Assembly: GCA_910585595.1 (NCBI GenBank)
Contig: CAJUET010000004.1
Span: 1-64,000, forward strand
DNA: 64,000 nucleotides
Origin: an uncultured Christensenella sp.
GTDB lineage: Bacteria; Bacillota; Clostridia; Christensenellales; Borkfalkiaceae
Direction of reading: 5' to 3'
Below, in pieces: positions 16,064 to 23,013 of the stretch. The position numbers and the translations under genes are program-made. Under the pieces are notes generated by a model, which was given only the letters and a program-made list of their open reading frames with translations, did not search any database and had not been told where the DNA came from. Numbering within the stretch: the first letter of the stretch is position 1; each line of letters opens with the position of its first letter.

Positions 16064-16445
16064 GGGGGGGGTACTCTATCCGAGAGACCTTTCCGACGCC
16101 GACGGTCGCAGACAGCAAGAACGTGGGGTTCAACGGATCTCATCAGTTCAACCTTCACAAGTATATAGCACTTTATCCGACGCCGCAAGCGACGAGCTGG
16201 GGGTGTTCGGGAGCAAGGGCAAAGTTGCGGGAACTACAAGACGTAGGCGTGATCAGCGAAGAAGAGCGTCGGAGTATGTCGGCGGGGAATGGTGGGAAGC
16301 TGAACCCGACGTGGGTCGAGTGGCTCATGGGGTTTCCGCTCGGGTGGACAAGCTGCGTTGCCTCGGAAACGCAGTAGTTCCATATCAAGCGCTTCCGATC
16401 TTCGAAGCGATCGCAGAATACGAACTATCTTTAATCAATCAGTAA
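16062..16445 (+). other. C5-methyltransferase C-terminal region readable in two frames
   Basis: In one frame (ending 16445) the DNA encodes SDADGRRQQERG, then EPDVGRVAHGVSARVDK and RCLGNAVVPYQALPIF, which contains the conserved motif X (GNAVVP). In another frame (ending 16377) the same bases encode FPTPTVADSKN, YPTPQA and GGKLNPTWVEWLMGFPLGWT. I recognise strings like both at the C-terminal ends of annotated phage C5-methyltransferases. Neither frame is joined to motifs I-VIII without a shift near 16055-16071. A +1 shift at CCA-TAG would join the GNAVVP frame. Confidence 0.7.
16063..16071 (+). repeat. Homopolymer G9 at the C5-methyltransferase frame break
   Basis: Nine Gs begin at the last base of the stop codon closing the N-terminal methyltransferase frame. 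This is the second G9 tract within 540 bases, and both are in methyltransferase genes. Confidence 0.9.
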
Positions 16446-16457
16446 AAGGGAAAAGGC

Positions 16458-17597
16458 ATGGAGAAAGCGGCAAAACAACTGAATAGAACGTCGTGTTCGG
16501 TTACGCGTTTTAAAATGCCGGATAATATGTTCAAGAAAAAGTTCCTCGGAAACGGCGCAGAAAAGATGACGCCCACGGGGAAACTTGGCTATGCCCTTAT
16601 AAGCAGTTTATCAAAGAAGAAGCGCCCGGCGTTTTTAACGTATCACAATTATCATGAGGTGTTGGAGTGCTCCACTACAACGACGAGAAAATTTATCGTA
16701 GATCTTACCGCATCGGGTAAAATCGAGCAGGATAAAAGCAACCGTATGTATTCTCGGTATACGGTTCTTAAAAGACCGGGCGGGAAAGGTCATACATATT
16801 ATGATCGCAATTATTTCAATATTATAGACAAATATTGTAAGAATCCGGTTCATTGGACGAACAGTATAGAACTAATTGTCTGCCGCATGATCCGGCATAT
16901 TATATCGGAAGGTAAGGAGACCTTTGCCGCTTCGAATTATCAGATCGCTAACTTGGTCGGCATAAGCGAACGCAGCGTACGCTATGATATTTCCGAGCTT
17001 ATGAAGAGCGAAGCGATTTTCCGTACTATAAAGGGCACCTGCAAAGAAAATCCGAGCGAATATAGATTCGGCACAAAGCTCACAAACGCGCTGAAAAAGT
17101 ACGAGGAACAATGCAAAGAGGAAGCAAAGAAGAAGGCGCAGGAGAAACAAGCTCGCGCCCAGAGCGCCATTAAACCCGCCGACACGACGGAGAAGGCGCA
17201 GGGGAAAGTATTGTCGCAAGATCATGAGCAAAGAATCGCTGCGGATATGCGAGGGGAATGGGAGCGCTATCACGCTAAAAACCATGAAGCGGCACTCGAT
17301 CGTGCAGAGCAGAATAGGAAGAAAGCCACAGAAAGCGCCGATTTCCAAAAAGCGGAAAGAGATCTAAAAGAGTGTGAAATAGCGCTTGCCCGCGCCGAAG
17401 TGTACGAAAAGGAAAAGGTGCAGACGCTTTCTCAAACTCTTGCAGAAATCAAAGCACGGCGCAGAAACGCTTTGAAAGCGATTGCTATGGAGGAAAGCGA
17501 CCTATTGCCGAACTACACGTGCAAGAAGTGTTCAGATATGGGCTTCATGAAAGACGGTCGAATGTGTGACTGTTATCCGTCGCGGGGGTCTCCATGA
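16458..17597 (+). CDS. Winged-helix replication-initiator-like protein with Cys-rich tail
   Basis: This gene encodes 379 residues. The N-terminal half has two helix-turn-helix-like segments, one ending SISER-type (IANLVGISERSVRYDISELM, around 155-174), as in phage and plasmid replisome organisers. A long Lys/Glu/Ala-rich coiled region follows (about 205-345). The C-terminus carries YTCKKCSDMGFMKDGRMCDC, a four-Cys zinc-ribbon-like cluster of the kind seen in phage DnaD/DnaC-type replication proteins. It is the last gene of the rightward operon. In the absence of any HUH Rep in this element it is the best replication candidate. Confidence 0.65.
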   Translation: MEKAAKQLNRTSCSVTRFKMPDNMFKKKFLGNGAEKMTPTGKLGYALISSLSKKKRPAFLTYHNYHEVLECSTTTTRKFIVDLTASGKIEQDKSNRMYSRYTVLKRPGGKGHTYYDRNYFNIIDKYCKNPVHWTNSIELIVCRMIRHIISEGKETFAASNYQIANLVGISERSVRYDISELMKSEAIFRTIKGTCKENPSEYRFGTKLTNALKKYEEQCKEEAKKKAQEKQARAQSAIKPADTTEKAQGKVLSQDHEQRIAADMRGEWERYHAKNHEAALDRAEQNRKKATESADFQKAERDLKECEIALARAEVYEKEKVQTLSQTLAEIKARRRNALKAIAMEESDLLPNYTCKKCSDMGFMKDGRMCDCYPSRGSP

Positions 17598-17685
17598 AGA
17601 GGGCGGGTTCGGTAACTATGTGGCGAATTGGATAGAAAAATAAAAGCGTGGCGCGTCCGCGCTTTTCAGCGTTAAAGAAAAACGG

Positions 17686-17722
17686 CACTCCTGCACCGAG
17701 CGTGCGGGAGTGTTATTTTTTT
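17686..17722 (+). terminator. Terminator of the element's rightward operon
   Basis: CACTCCTGCAC (17686-17696) pairs with GTGCGGGAGTG (17702-17712) and is followed by TTATTTTTTT. It closes the 11-kb rightward operon. Confidence 0.85.
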
Positions 17723-18480
17723 ACTTACTATTGAAAAAAGTAAAATTTCAGAATTTACTTTTTGCCGAAAAAACGCGCTTGAAATTTTAGTTTTTGCCAC
17801 AGTTATATAAATAAGGTATTCCTTATTTTATACTCTTATATGTATAAATAAACACGGCAGCGCCCGGGAAATGGGGCGCTTGCCGCAGGGGGGAAGGAGC
17901 GGGGCGGCTTACGCCACCGAAATTGTACTCATTTTTGGTCGAGAAAAAATTTTTCGGGCGGGTTTTTTGCAAAAAATTTTTCTACGAAAATTTCCCCACA
18001 AGGGAAAAATTTTCGAGAAAAAATTTGTAATGCGGTTTAGCGTTATACGCTTGGTCGGAACTTGCCGATTTTCGGGCGTGCCCTAAAATCGGCAAGTTCA
18101 AAAACTCAACCACAATGCCATGCATTGCTGTTAGAGTGACGCCCGCCGCCGGTGCGCGTGGGAATCGGCTTTTTTCGTAACCTGCCGAAATTTGCATTAT
18201 TCGTAATCGAGCGCGGGCGCGAACTACTCTTTCATATCGTCAAATAGCCCGCCCCGCGCGGCTGTGCGCCCCGCGGTTCGGGTATTTGGCGAAATTGCCG
18301 TATTCGCGCCCGCGCTTGATACAAGCGATCCTACGAAGCGGTGCAGTGCTCTGATCACCGCCGCCGCGCGCATTTTCAGGGGGGCAGAAGGTGGGATCGG
18401 TCGAGGATTCCAGAGAAATTACAGGAAGAGAGAAAAAGCGATTTGGGCACGATTTGGGATTTTCGAGGTAAAATACCAAA
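17723..18480. other. Gene-free right end of the element, hairpin-rich
   Basis: No open frame here has a credible start or protein-like content. The left part is AT-rich with repeated AAAATTTTT-type inverted segments (17940-18030). A long hairpin lies at 18058-18099. The right part is GC-rich. TTTGGGCA (18442-18449) and ATTTTCGAGG (18459-18468) recur near the left end (3966, 3977 and 3929). This is the likely place for an origin, packaging signal or integrase arm sites. Confidence 0.6.
18058..18099 (+). other. Long perfect hairpin, candidate origin or packaging signal
   Basis: A 15-bp stem (18058-18072 with 18085-18099, arm GAACTTGCCGATTTT) is perfect. Its 12-base loop contains a nested GGGC/GCCC pair (18074-18077 / 18080-18083). 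There is no T-run, so it is not an ordinary terminator. Its place in the large non-coding end of the element suggests a single-strand origin or a filamentous-phage-type packaging hairpin. Confidence 0.6.
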
Positions 18481-18512
18481 TATAGGGTGCTTTCGACTGA
18501 AAGCACCCTATA
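18481..18512 (-). terminator. tRNA-Tyr terminator supplied by the element
   Basis: TATAGGGTGCTTTC and GAAAGCACCCTATA form a perfect 14-bp stem with a 4-base loop, immediately beyond the tRNA-Tyr CCA end (minus strand). It lies on the element side of the att core, so the element provides the 3' processing/termination context of the tRNA. Confidence 0.65.
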
Positions 18513-18513
18513 T

Positions 18514-18537
18514 TTGGTGGGCAGAGGTGGATTCGAA
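18514..18537 (+). repeat. attR: att site inside tRNA-Tyr (right)
   Basis: Identical over 24 bases to 3860-3883. It covers the CCA, acceptor strand and part of the T-arm of the intact tRNA-Tyr gene, as is usual for integrases that target tRNA 3' ends. Confidence 0.92.
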
Positions 18538-18599
18538 CCACCGAAGTCGAAGACGTCAGATTTACAGTCTGATCCATTTGGCCGCTCTGGAATCTGCCC
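18515..18599 (-). tRNA. tRNA-Tyr(GTA)
   Basis: An 85-base gene including encoded CCA. Acceptor GGGCAGA pairs with TCTGCCC, the anticodon loop is CTGTAAA (anticodon GTA), and the long variable arm is typical of bacterial tRNA-Tyr. It is the integration target of the adjoining element and remains intact. Confidence 0.95.
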
Positions 18600-18619
18600 G
18601 AATTTAACTTTAAAACCGA

Positions 18620-18695
18620 TGGAGCCGGTGGCAGGAATCGAACCTGTAACCTGCTGATTACAAATCAGCTGCTCTGCCAGTTGAGCTACACCGGC
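18620..18695 (-). tRNA. tRNA-Thr(TGT)
   Basis: A 76-base cloverleaf with encoded CCA, acceptor GCCGGTG/CACCGGC and anticodon TGT in the loop TTTGTAA. It is 20 bases upstream (in transcription) of tRNA-Tyr, so probably the same transcript. Confidence 0.95.
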
Positions 18696-18827
18696 GTATC
18701 CCCGAAGGGAATTTTAAGATCCCCGAAAAAGATTGCGAAGCAAGCTTTGTTAGGGAAGAAAGGAACTGGCGCCATGCGTGCAGCAGGTAATAAAAACAAC
18801 CGATCGCAAAAACGCACTGTTCCGATT

Positions 18828-18903
18828 TGGTGCCTTGGGGTGGAATCGAACCGCCGACATATGGATTTTCAGTCCACCGCTCTACCGACTGAGCTACCAA
18901 GGC
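18828..18903 (-). tRNA. tRNA-Phe(GAA)
   Basis: A 76-base cloverleaf with encoded CCA, acceptor GCCTTGG/CCAAGGC and anticodon GAA in the loop CTGAAAA. Confidence 0.95.
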
Positions 18904-18924
18904 ATTTTGCCTTTTTCAAGGCAT

Positions 18925-18950
18925 AAGCCTCATTCCTCGGAATGAGGCTT
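18925..18950. terminator. Perfect hairpin between tRNA-Asp and tRNA-Phe
   Basis: AAGCCTCATTCC pairs perfectly with GGAATGAGGCTT across 2 bases. It may separate tRNA-Asp from the downstream tRNAs or be a processing signal; the T-run is short on either strand. Confidence 0.5.
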
Positions 18951-18955
18951 TCATT

Positions 18956-19032
18956 TGGCGACCCGAAACGGGCTCGAACCGTCGACCTCCAGCGTGACAG
19001 GCTGGCGCTCTAACCAACTGAGCTATCGGGCC
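18956..19032 (-). tRNA. tRNA-Asp(GTC)
   Basis: A 77-base cloverleaf with encoded CCA, acceptor GGCCCGA/TCGGGTC and anticodon GTC in the loop CTGTCAC. Confidence 0.95.
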
Positions 19033-19127
19033 AAATATTGAATTGCGATTGCCGTACAAACGCCGCTTTTTCAATGGCAATTCCAAATAAATATATTCGG
19101 AAAGAAAAGCGCCTTGCCGCGACGAAG

Positions 19128-19204
19128 TGGTGGGCCTTCACGGACTCGAACCGCGGACCAGCCGGTTATGAGCCGGCAGCTCTAACCAACTGAGCTAAAG
19201 GCCC
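19128..19204 (-). tRNA. tRNA-Met(CAT)
   Basis: A 77-base cloverleaf with encoded CCA, acceptor GGGCCTT/AAGGCCC and anticodon CAT in the loop CTCATAA. It lacks initiator features. It is probably elongator Met; the lysidine-modified Ile2 tRNA also has CAT and cannot be excluded. Confidence 0.88.
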
Positions 19205-19403
19205 GTGCGCACGGGTTCATTCGCAATGCTTGTTTATCATATTATAAAACCCGATAAATGTCAAGTATTTTTTCGGATATTTTGCAAAATACGGATAAAA
19301 TTTTTTCGACGTGAAATACATTTTTTCGACGGAATTAGAAAAATTACGAAATTTACGATTTGATACAATCGTTTTGATACAAATTCACGATGGAGGAGAG
19401 GCA

Positions 19404-19712
19404 ATGGAACTGAAAAGCAACTTAAAAGGCGACGATTTATATATCTACCTTTCGGGGGAACTCGACGAGCATTCGGTGTCTTCCGTGCGGGAAGCTGCCG
19501 ACCGTATGATAGACAACAACGCAGGGCTCTCGCGCGCTGTTTTCAATCTTGCGGGCGTGAAGTTCATGGATTCCACGGGGATAGGCTTTTTGATCGGTCG
19601 CTATAAAAAATTGAAAAAATACGGCATGGGAATGTATCTTGAAAACCCGAACGTGGGCGCGGATAAAATTCTGGAACTGAGCGGAATTTACACTTTAATG
19701 CCGAAAATTTAG
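19404..19712 (+). CDS. spoIIAA: Anti-sigma F factor antagonist SpoIIAA
   Basis: A 102-residue STAS-domain protein. When dephosphorylated it binds SpoIIAB and frees sigma F in the forespore. The phosphorylatable serine is Ser57 in FMDSTGIG (54-61). The ATG at 19404 follows GGAGGAGAGGCA; a longer frame from 19311 has no such site. Its length fits the B. subtilis protein (117) minus a short tail. It is the first gene of the spoIIAA-spoIIAB-sigF operon, with 7 bases before spoIIAB. The upstream region holds the pair ATTTTTTCGACG repeated at about 19291 and 19320, where a sigma-H promoter would be expected, but I do not see a clear match. Confidence 0.93.
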   Translation: MELKSNLKGDDLYIYLSGELDEHSVSSVREAADRMIDNNAGLSRAVFNLAGVKFMDSTGIGFLIGRYKKLKKYGMGMYLENPNVGADKILELSGIYTLMPKI

Positions 19713-19719
19713 GTGGAAT

Positions 19720-20157
19720 ATGAACGAAATGGAACTTAAATTTTTATCCCGTTCGGAGAACGAGACCTTTGCGAGGAACGCCGTTGCGGCGTTTGTTTTG
19801 CCGCTCAATCCATCGCTTGCCGAGCTTTCGGACGTCAAGACTGCCGTCTCCGAAGCGGTTACGAACGCAATCGTACACGGTTACGGCGGTAAAGAGGGTT
19901 GGATCACGCTGCGCTGCAAAACGGAAAAGAACAGCCTACATATCGAAATTTCCGACAGCGGGAAAGGAATAGACGACGTGGAAAAGGCGCAGCAGCCCTT
20001 TTTTACGACCGCATCGGAAGAGGAGCGGTCGGGAATGGGCTTTACGATCATGCAGACTTTTATGACGAAGTTCTCTTTGCAGTCGGGTAAGGGCGAGGGA
20101 ACGACGGTCAGAATGGAAAAGAATTTCGGCGACAAGGCGGGAATCGATGCTCGATGA
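19720..20157 (+). CDS. spoIIAB: Anti-sigma F factor / serine kinase SpoIIAB
   Basis: A 145-residue GHKL-family kinase that binds sigma F and phosphorylates SpoIIAA. N-box: EAVTNAIVHGYGG (45-57). The ATP lid and G boxes are DSGKGIDD (79-86) and GMGFTIM (105-111). Length matches B. subtilis SpoIIAB (146). It overlaps sigF by 11 bases, which couples translation of the pair and keeps the antagonist in stoichiometric balance with the sigma factor. Confidence 0.95.
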   Translation: MNEMELKFLSRSENETFARNAVAAFVLPLNPSLAELSDVKTAVSEAVTNAIVHGYGGKEGWITLRCKTEKNSLHIEISDSGKGIDDVEKAQQPFFTTASEEERSGMGFTIMQTFMTKFSLQSGKGEGTTVRMEKNFGDKAGIDAR

Positions 20158-20872
20158 AAAGGATACGCTTGCACTGATTGCGCGCGCCAAAGCGGGGGAT
20201 AACGAGGCAAAAGAAATTCTTTTAACAAATAACGCCTCCCTCTTAAAAAGCATTTTAAAGCGCTATTTGAATAAGGGCGTGGAGTACGACGATCTGTTTC
20301 AGCTTGCAAGCATGGGCTTTTTAAAAGCAATCGCAGGCTTTAACACGGACTTCGGCGTGCGCTTTTCTACCTACGCCGTCCCTATGATCGCGGGGGAAAT
20401 CAAACGCTTTTTACGCGACGACGGAAGCGTAAAGGTTTCGCGCGCGATCAAAAAGAGCGCGCGCGATATCAATCAATATATTGAAAACTATACCTCGGAA
20501 CACGGCAGTCAGCCGAGCGTGAAGGAGATCGCAGAGGCGTTTTCTATGGACGAAGGGGAAGTGGTGTTTACGCTCGGCTCTTCGAAAATGCCCGTTTCCA
20601 TTTACGAAAAGAGCGACTATAAAGACGAAAAGTCAACTTCGCTCGAAGAGAAACTTTCCTCCAAAGATAATCAGGACGAAATGATCGAAAAAATGGTGTT
20701 GAAGTCTGCGATCGAAAAACTGCCCGAACGGGAAAAGAAAATAGTATTTCTGCGTTTTTTCCGAGACATGACGCAGAGCGAGGTCGCCAAGGCGATCGGC
20801 GTTTCGCAGGTGCAGATCTCGCGGCTCGAAAGCAGAATATTAAAAGATTTTAAAAAAGAGTTGGAAGGATAA
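20147..20872 (+). CDS. sigF: Forespore sigma factor SigF
   Basis: A 241-residue sigma-70-family factor directing early forespore transcription. Region 2 includes YDDLFQLASMGFLKAI (around 46-61) and region 2.3-2.4 VRFSTYAVPMIAGEI. Region 3 follows SKEIA-type (SVKEIAEAF), and region 4 HTH is MTQSEVAKAIGVSQVQISRLE. Organisation after spoIIAA and spoIIAB is the canonical operon and separates it from the paralogue SigG. A terminator follows at once. Confidence 0.95.
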   Translation: MLDEKDTLALIARAKAGDNEAKEILLTNNASLLKSILKRYLNKGVEYDDLFQLASMGFLKAIAGFNTDFGVRFSTYAVPMIAGEIKRFLRDDGSVKVSRAIKKSARDINQYIENYTSEHGSQPSVKEIAEAFSMDEGEVVFTLGSSKMPVSIYEKSDYKDEKSTSLEEKLSSKDNQDEMIEKMVLKSAIEKLPEREKKIVFLRFFRDMTQSEVAKAIGVSQVQISRLESRILKDFKKELEG

Positions 20873-20883
20873 AGATTATCGTC

Positions 20884-20922
20884 GGCTCCGTGCGGATCAT
20901 CTCTGCGCGGAGCTTTTTTTTA
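20884..20922 (+). terminator. Terminator of the spoIIA operon
   Basis: GCTCCGTGC and GCGCGGAGC form the stem, followed by eight Ts. It ends the sigF operon. Confidence 0.85.
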
Positions 20923-21075
20923 TTTTACGGGTCCGCATTCGTTGAAACAGGCTTGAAATTGCGAATTTATCGTTCTTATCGCGAAAGATGATTTTACACC
21001 GAAATTAAGTATGCAAAGCACTTTATTTGAGAGGAAAATACCTTGTATAATGATGTAAAAACATCGAGGTAAAAT

Positions 21076-21411
21076 ATGGACAAAAAGCTTATCGTGCAAA
21101 GGATCGATGAATTATTGAAAGAGAAGAATAAGACGAAATACGCCATGAAAGAAGATACGGGAATATCGTCTACAATATATCAGTGGCGTAAAAATTCAAC
21201 GCGGGATGCAACGAGAATTCCGTCATTGCGTTCCATAGAAAAGGTCTGTGAATTTTTGGAGGTTTCGTTATCGTATTTCTTTTCGTTTACTTATGAAGAC
21301 AAAGTTCAATACAGAGTAAAAGAATTGGAAGAAAAATTAAGTCGGCTGAACAACGAACAGTTTAACGTTATAGAGGTTATGTTGAATTATATGACGGACG
21401 TTCAGCAGTAG
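21076..21411 (+). CDS. XRE-type DNA-binding protein
   Basis: A 111-residue protein with an N-terminal HTH of about 70 residues (KYAMKEDTGISSTIYQWRKN, then IPSLRSIEKVCEFLEVSLSYFF) and a C-terminal helical coil. A -10-like TATAAT lies at 21046-21051, and CGAGGTAA precedes the ATG. It is AT-rich compared with the flanking genes and is paired with a sigma-like gene 35 bases downstream. It is probably the regulator of that pair. Confidence 0.75.
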   Translation: MDKKLIVQRIDELLKEKNKTKYAMKEDTGISSTIYQWRKNSTRDATRIPSLRSIEKVCEFLEVSLSYFFSFTYEDKVQYRVKELEEKLSRLNNEQFNVIEVMLNYMTDVQQ

Positions 21412-21446
21412 AAGCAAGAAAAATAAGGTTGGCAGGGGTGGGGGAG

Positions 21447-21959
21447 ATGTACAAAAGAAGATTTAATAAATTGTTGGGCAAAGCGTGGTACGGAAACAAG
21501 TATGCGATTGAGAATCTTGATAAAAATCTTCGTCCGGCAATATTTGCGACAGCTTTAATATATTTGAAAACAGAAAAGGCTGCCGAGGAGATAAGCAAGA
21601 AAGTTGTTAGTGAAATAATTAAATATAAAAGCGCACCCGTTCGAGAACCATTCAGGTGGATCGATGAAATGATCCGTAACGATTGTACGGATTATCTGAA
21701 ACTGCAAGAAGAAACAACACCGTATGAAAGTGCGGCTGATCACGTTATATGTGATTCCGGTTTGAATTTTATCGGGCAGTTTAAGGTAATAGACTGCCTG
21801 AATATTTTTGATGAAAAAGAACAAATCATTTTGGTGGATCGTTTATTTTGGCAATGCAGTTTTATAATGATAAGCAAGATGAGAGGAATACCATATATTA
21901 CGGTAATGAGTGAATTTAGAAAAATTAAAAAGAGATTAAAAAACTTTTTGACATTATGA
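21447..21959 (+). CDS. Divergent sigma-factor-like protein
   Basis: A 170-residue soluble helical protein. RWIDEMIRNDCTDYLK (around 72-87) resembles ECF sigma region 2, and the last 45 residues (FDEKEQIILVDRLFWQ... then PYITVMSEFRKIKKRLKNFL) look like a degenerate region 4 HTH. The ATG at 21447 follows AGGGGTG; GTG at 21438 is an alternative. It forms a two-gene unit with the upstream HTH protein. The match is by pattern only; a plain hypothetical protein is possible. Confidence 0.55.
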   Translation: MYKRRFNKLLGKAWYGNKYAIENLDKNLRPAIFATALIYLKTEKAAEEISKKVVSEIIKYKSAPVREPFRWIDEMIRNDCTDYLKLQEETTPYESAADHVICDSGLNFIGQFKVIDCLNIFDEKEQIILVDRLFWQCSFIMISKMRGIPYITVMSEFRKIKKRLKNFLTL

Positions 21960-21962
21960 TGC

Positions 21963-21996
21963 TTTTAAGCGCCGTGCTACGGCGCTTAAAATTTTT
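21963..21996 (+). terminator. Terminator after the sigma-like gene
   Basis: TTTTAAGCGCCGT pairs with ACGGCGCTTAAAA (13 bp, loop GCT) and is followed by five Ts. Confidence 0.85.
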
Positions 21997-22019
21997 ATGT
22001 GAAATTTTCAGAAAAAGTA

Positions 22020-22071
22020 TTGACAAGCGAAGAGGGGTGTGTTAATATATGACGGTAAGTAAAACGTTTTA
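22020..22071 (+). promoter_or_regulatory. Promoter and LacI-type operator of the ribokinase locus
   Basis: TTGACA (22020-22025), 17-base spacer, TAATAT (22043-22048). The perfect palindrome TAAAACGTTTTA with central CG (22060-22071) lies just past the start point, where LacI-family repressors bind. A second half-like copy, GAAACGATTTATC, follows. The LacI gene at 23014 is the obvious regulator. Confidence 0.75.
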
Positions 22072-22100
22072 TTGAAACGATTTATCAAAACGGAGAGAAT

Positions 22101-23006
22101 ATGAAAATTTTTGTGGCTGGCAGTTTGAATATGGATTTGACTATTCGTGCGCCGTATGTTCCCCAAAAGGGAGAAACGGTAAAGGGCGAAGGTTTTTTGG
22201 TGACGCCGGGCGGCAAGGGTGCGAATCAGGCGGTTGCCTGCGCAAAACTCGGAGCGGAAACGTTAATGGTGGGTTGCATCGGAAACGAATTCGGAGAAGA
22301 GTTGGTCGCATCTTTGCAAAATTGCGGCGCGGACGTCGGATTTGTGGAGCGCAAAAACGAAGTGTCGAGCGGAATCGCCATGATTATTGTTGCAGACGGC
22401 GATAATCGTATAATTATAGACCGCGGTGCGAATGCTAAGGTTGACAGAGCGCTTATCGACAGCGCTCTCAGGGAAGCGGAAGCCGGCGATCTTCTGATTG
22501 TTCAGCTTGAAATCGAAACGGACACGGTATGTTATGCACTTGCGCGGGCGAAGGAGCGGGGAATGGTCACTCTTTTGAATCCCGCGCCTGCCGAATCGCT
22601 TCCTGCCGAAGTTTTTGCGGACTGCGATTATTTTCTTCCCAACCAGTCGGAAGCAAAATTTTATACGGGAGTTTATCCCGAAAACGAGGAGAGCGCTAAA
22701 CGTTGCGCGGCGATTCTGAGAGAAAAGGGCGTTAAAAAGACTGTTATTACGATGGGCGAACGGGGTTCTGTTTGCATCGGCGACAAGGGATTTATCAGCG
22801 TTCCCGCAGTGAAGGTGAAAGCCGTCGATACGACGGCGGCAGGCGATACGTTTATCGGAGCATTTGCGACAAAACTCTCCGAAGGGGCGGATGAAGAAGA
22901 GGCGATGCGTTTTGCAAATGCCGCCGCCGCGGTTACCGTAACGCGCAGAGGCGCGCAGACCGCGATTCCTTCCCGCATAGAAGCGGACCAAATGTACAAG
23001 GGATGA
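22101..23006 (+). CDS. rbsK: Ribokinase (PfkB family)
   Basis: A 301-residue sugar kinase that phosphorylates ribose at O5 with ATP. Substrate-site motif is GGKGANQA (37-44), NPAPAE is at 159-164, and the C-terminal PfkB signature DTTAAGDTF (242-250) contains catalytic Asp248. Length matches E. coli RbsK (309). It precedes the LacI gene by 7 bases. With the nucleoside hydrolase further down, it would channel released ribose into ribose 5-phosphate. Confidence 0.9.
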   Translation: MKIFVAGSLNMDLTIRAPYVPQKGETVKGEGFLVTPGGKGANQAVACAKLGAETLMVGCIGNEFGEELVASLQNCGADVGFVERKNEVSSGIAMIIVADGDNRIIIDRGANAKVDRALIDSALREAEAGDLLIVQLEIETDTVCYALARAKERGMVTLLNPAPAESLPAEVFADCDYFLPNQSEAKFYTGVYPENEESAKRCAAILREKGVKKTVITMGERGSVCIGDKGFISVPAVKVKAVDTTAAGDTFIGAFATKLSEGADEEEAMRFANAAAAVTVTRRGAQTAIPSRIEADQMYKG

Positions 23007-23013
23007 AATACGT

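Noticed and set aside
14753..16445. Restriction-modification system
   Set aside because: Two methyltransferase genes are present but no endonuclease or specificity gene lies nearby; they look like orphan phage methyltransferases.
1..18513. CRISPR array in the mobile region
   Set aside because: No regularly spaced direct repeats of 25-40 bases were seen; the repeats present are att sites, operators, iterons and terminators.
17871..18607. Several 70-90 codon frames in the right end of the element
   Set aside because: They have repetitive or Arg-rich shadow composition, no ribosome binding sites, and overlap hairpins and the tRNA-Tyr gene.
18658..18926. Plus- and minus-strand frames of about 80 codons across tRNA genes
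   Set aside because: They run through tRNA-Thr and tRNA-Phe; strings such as SVERWTENPYVGGSIPPQGT are typical mistranslations of tRNA sequence.
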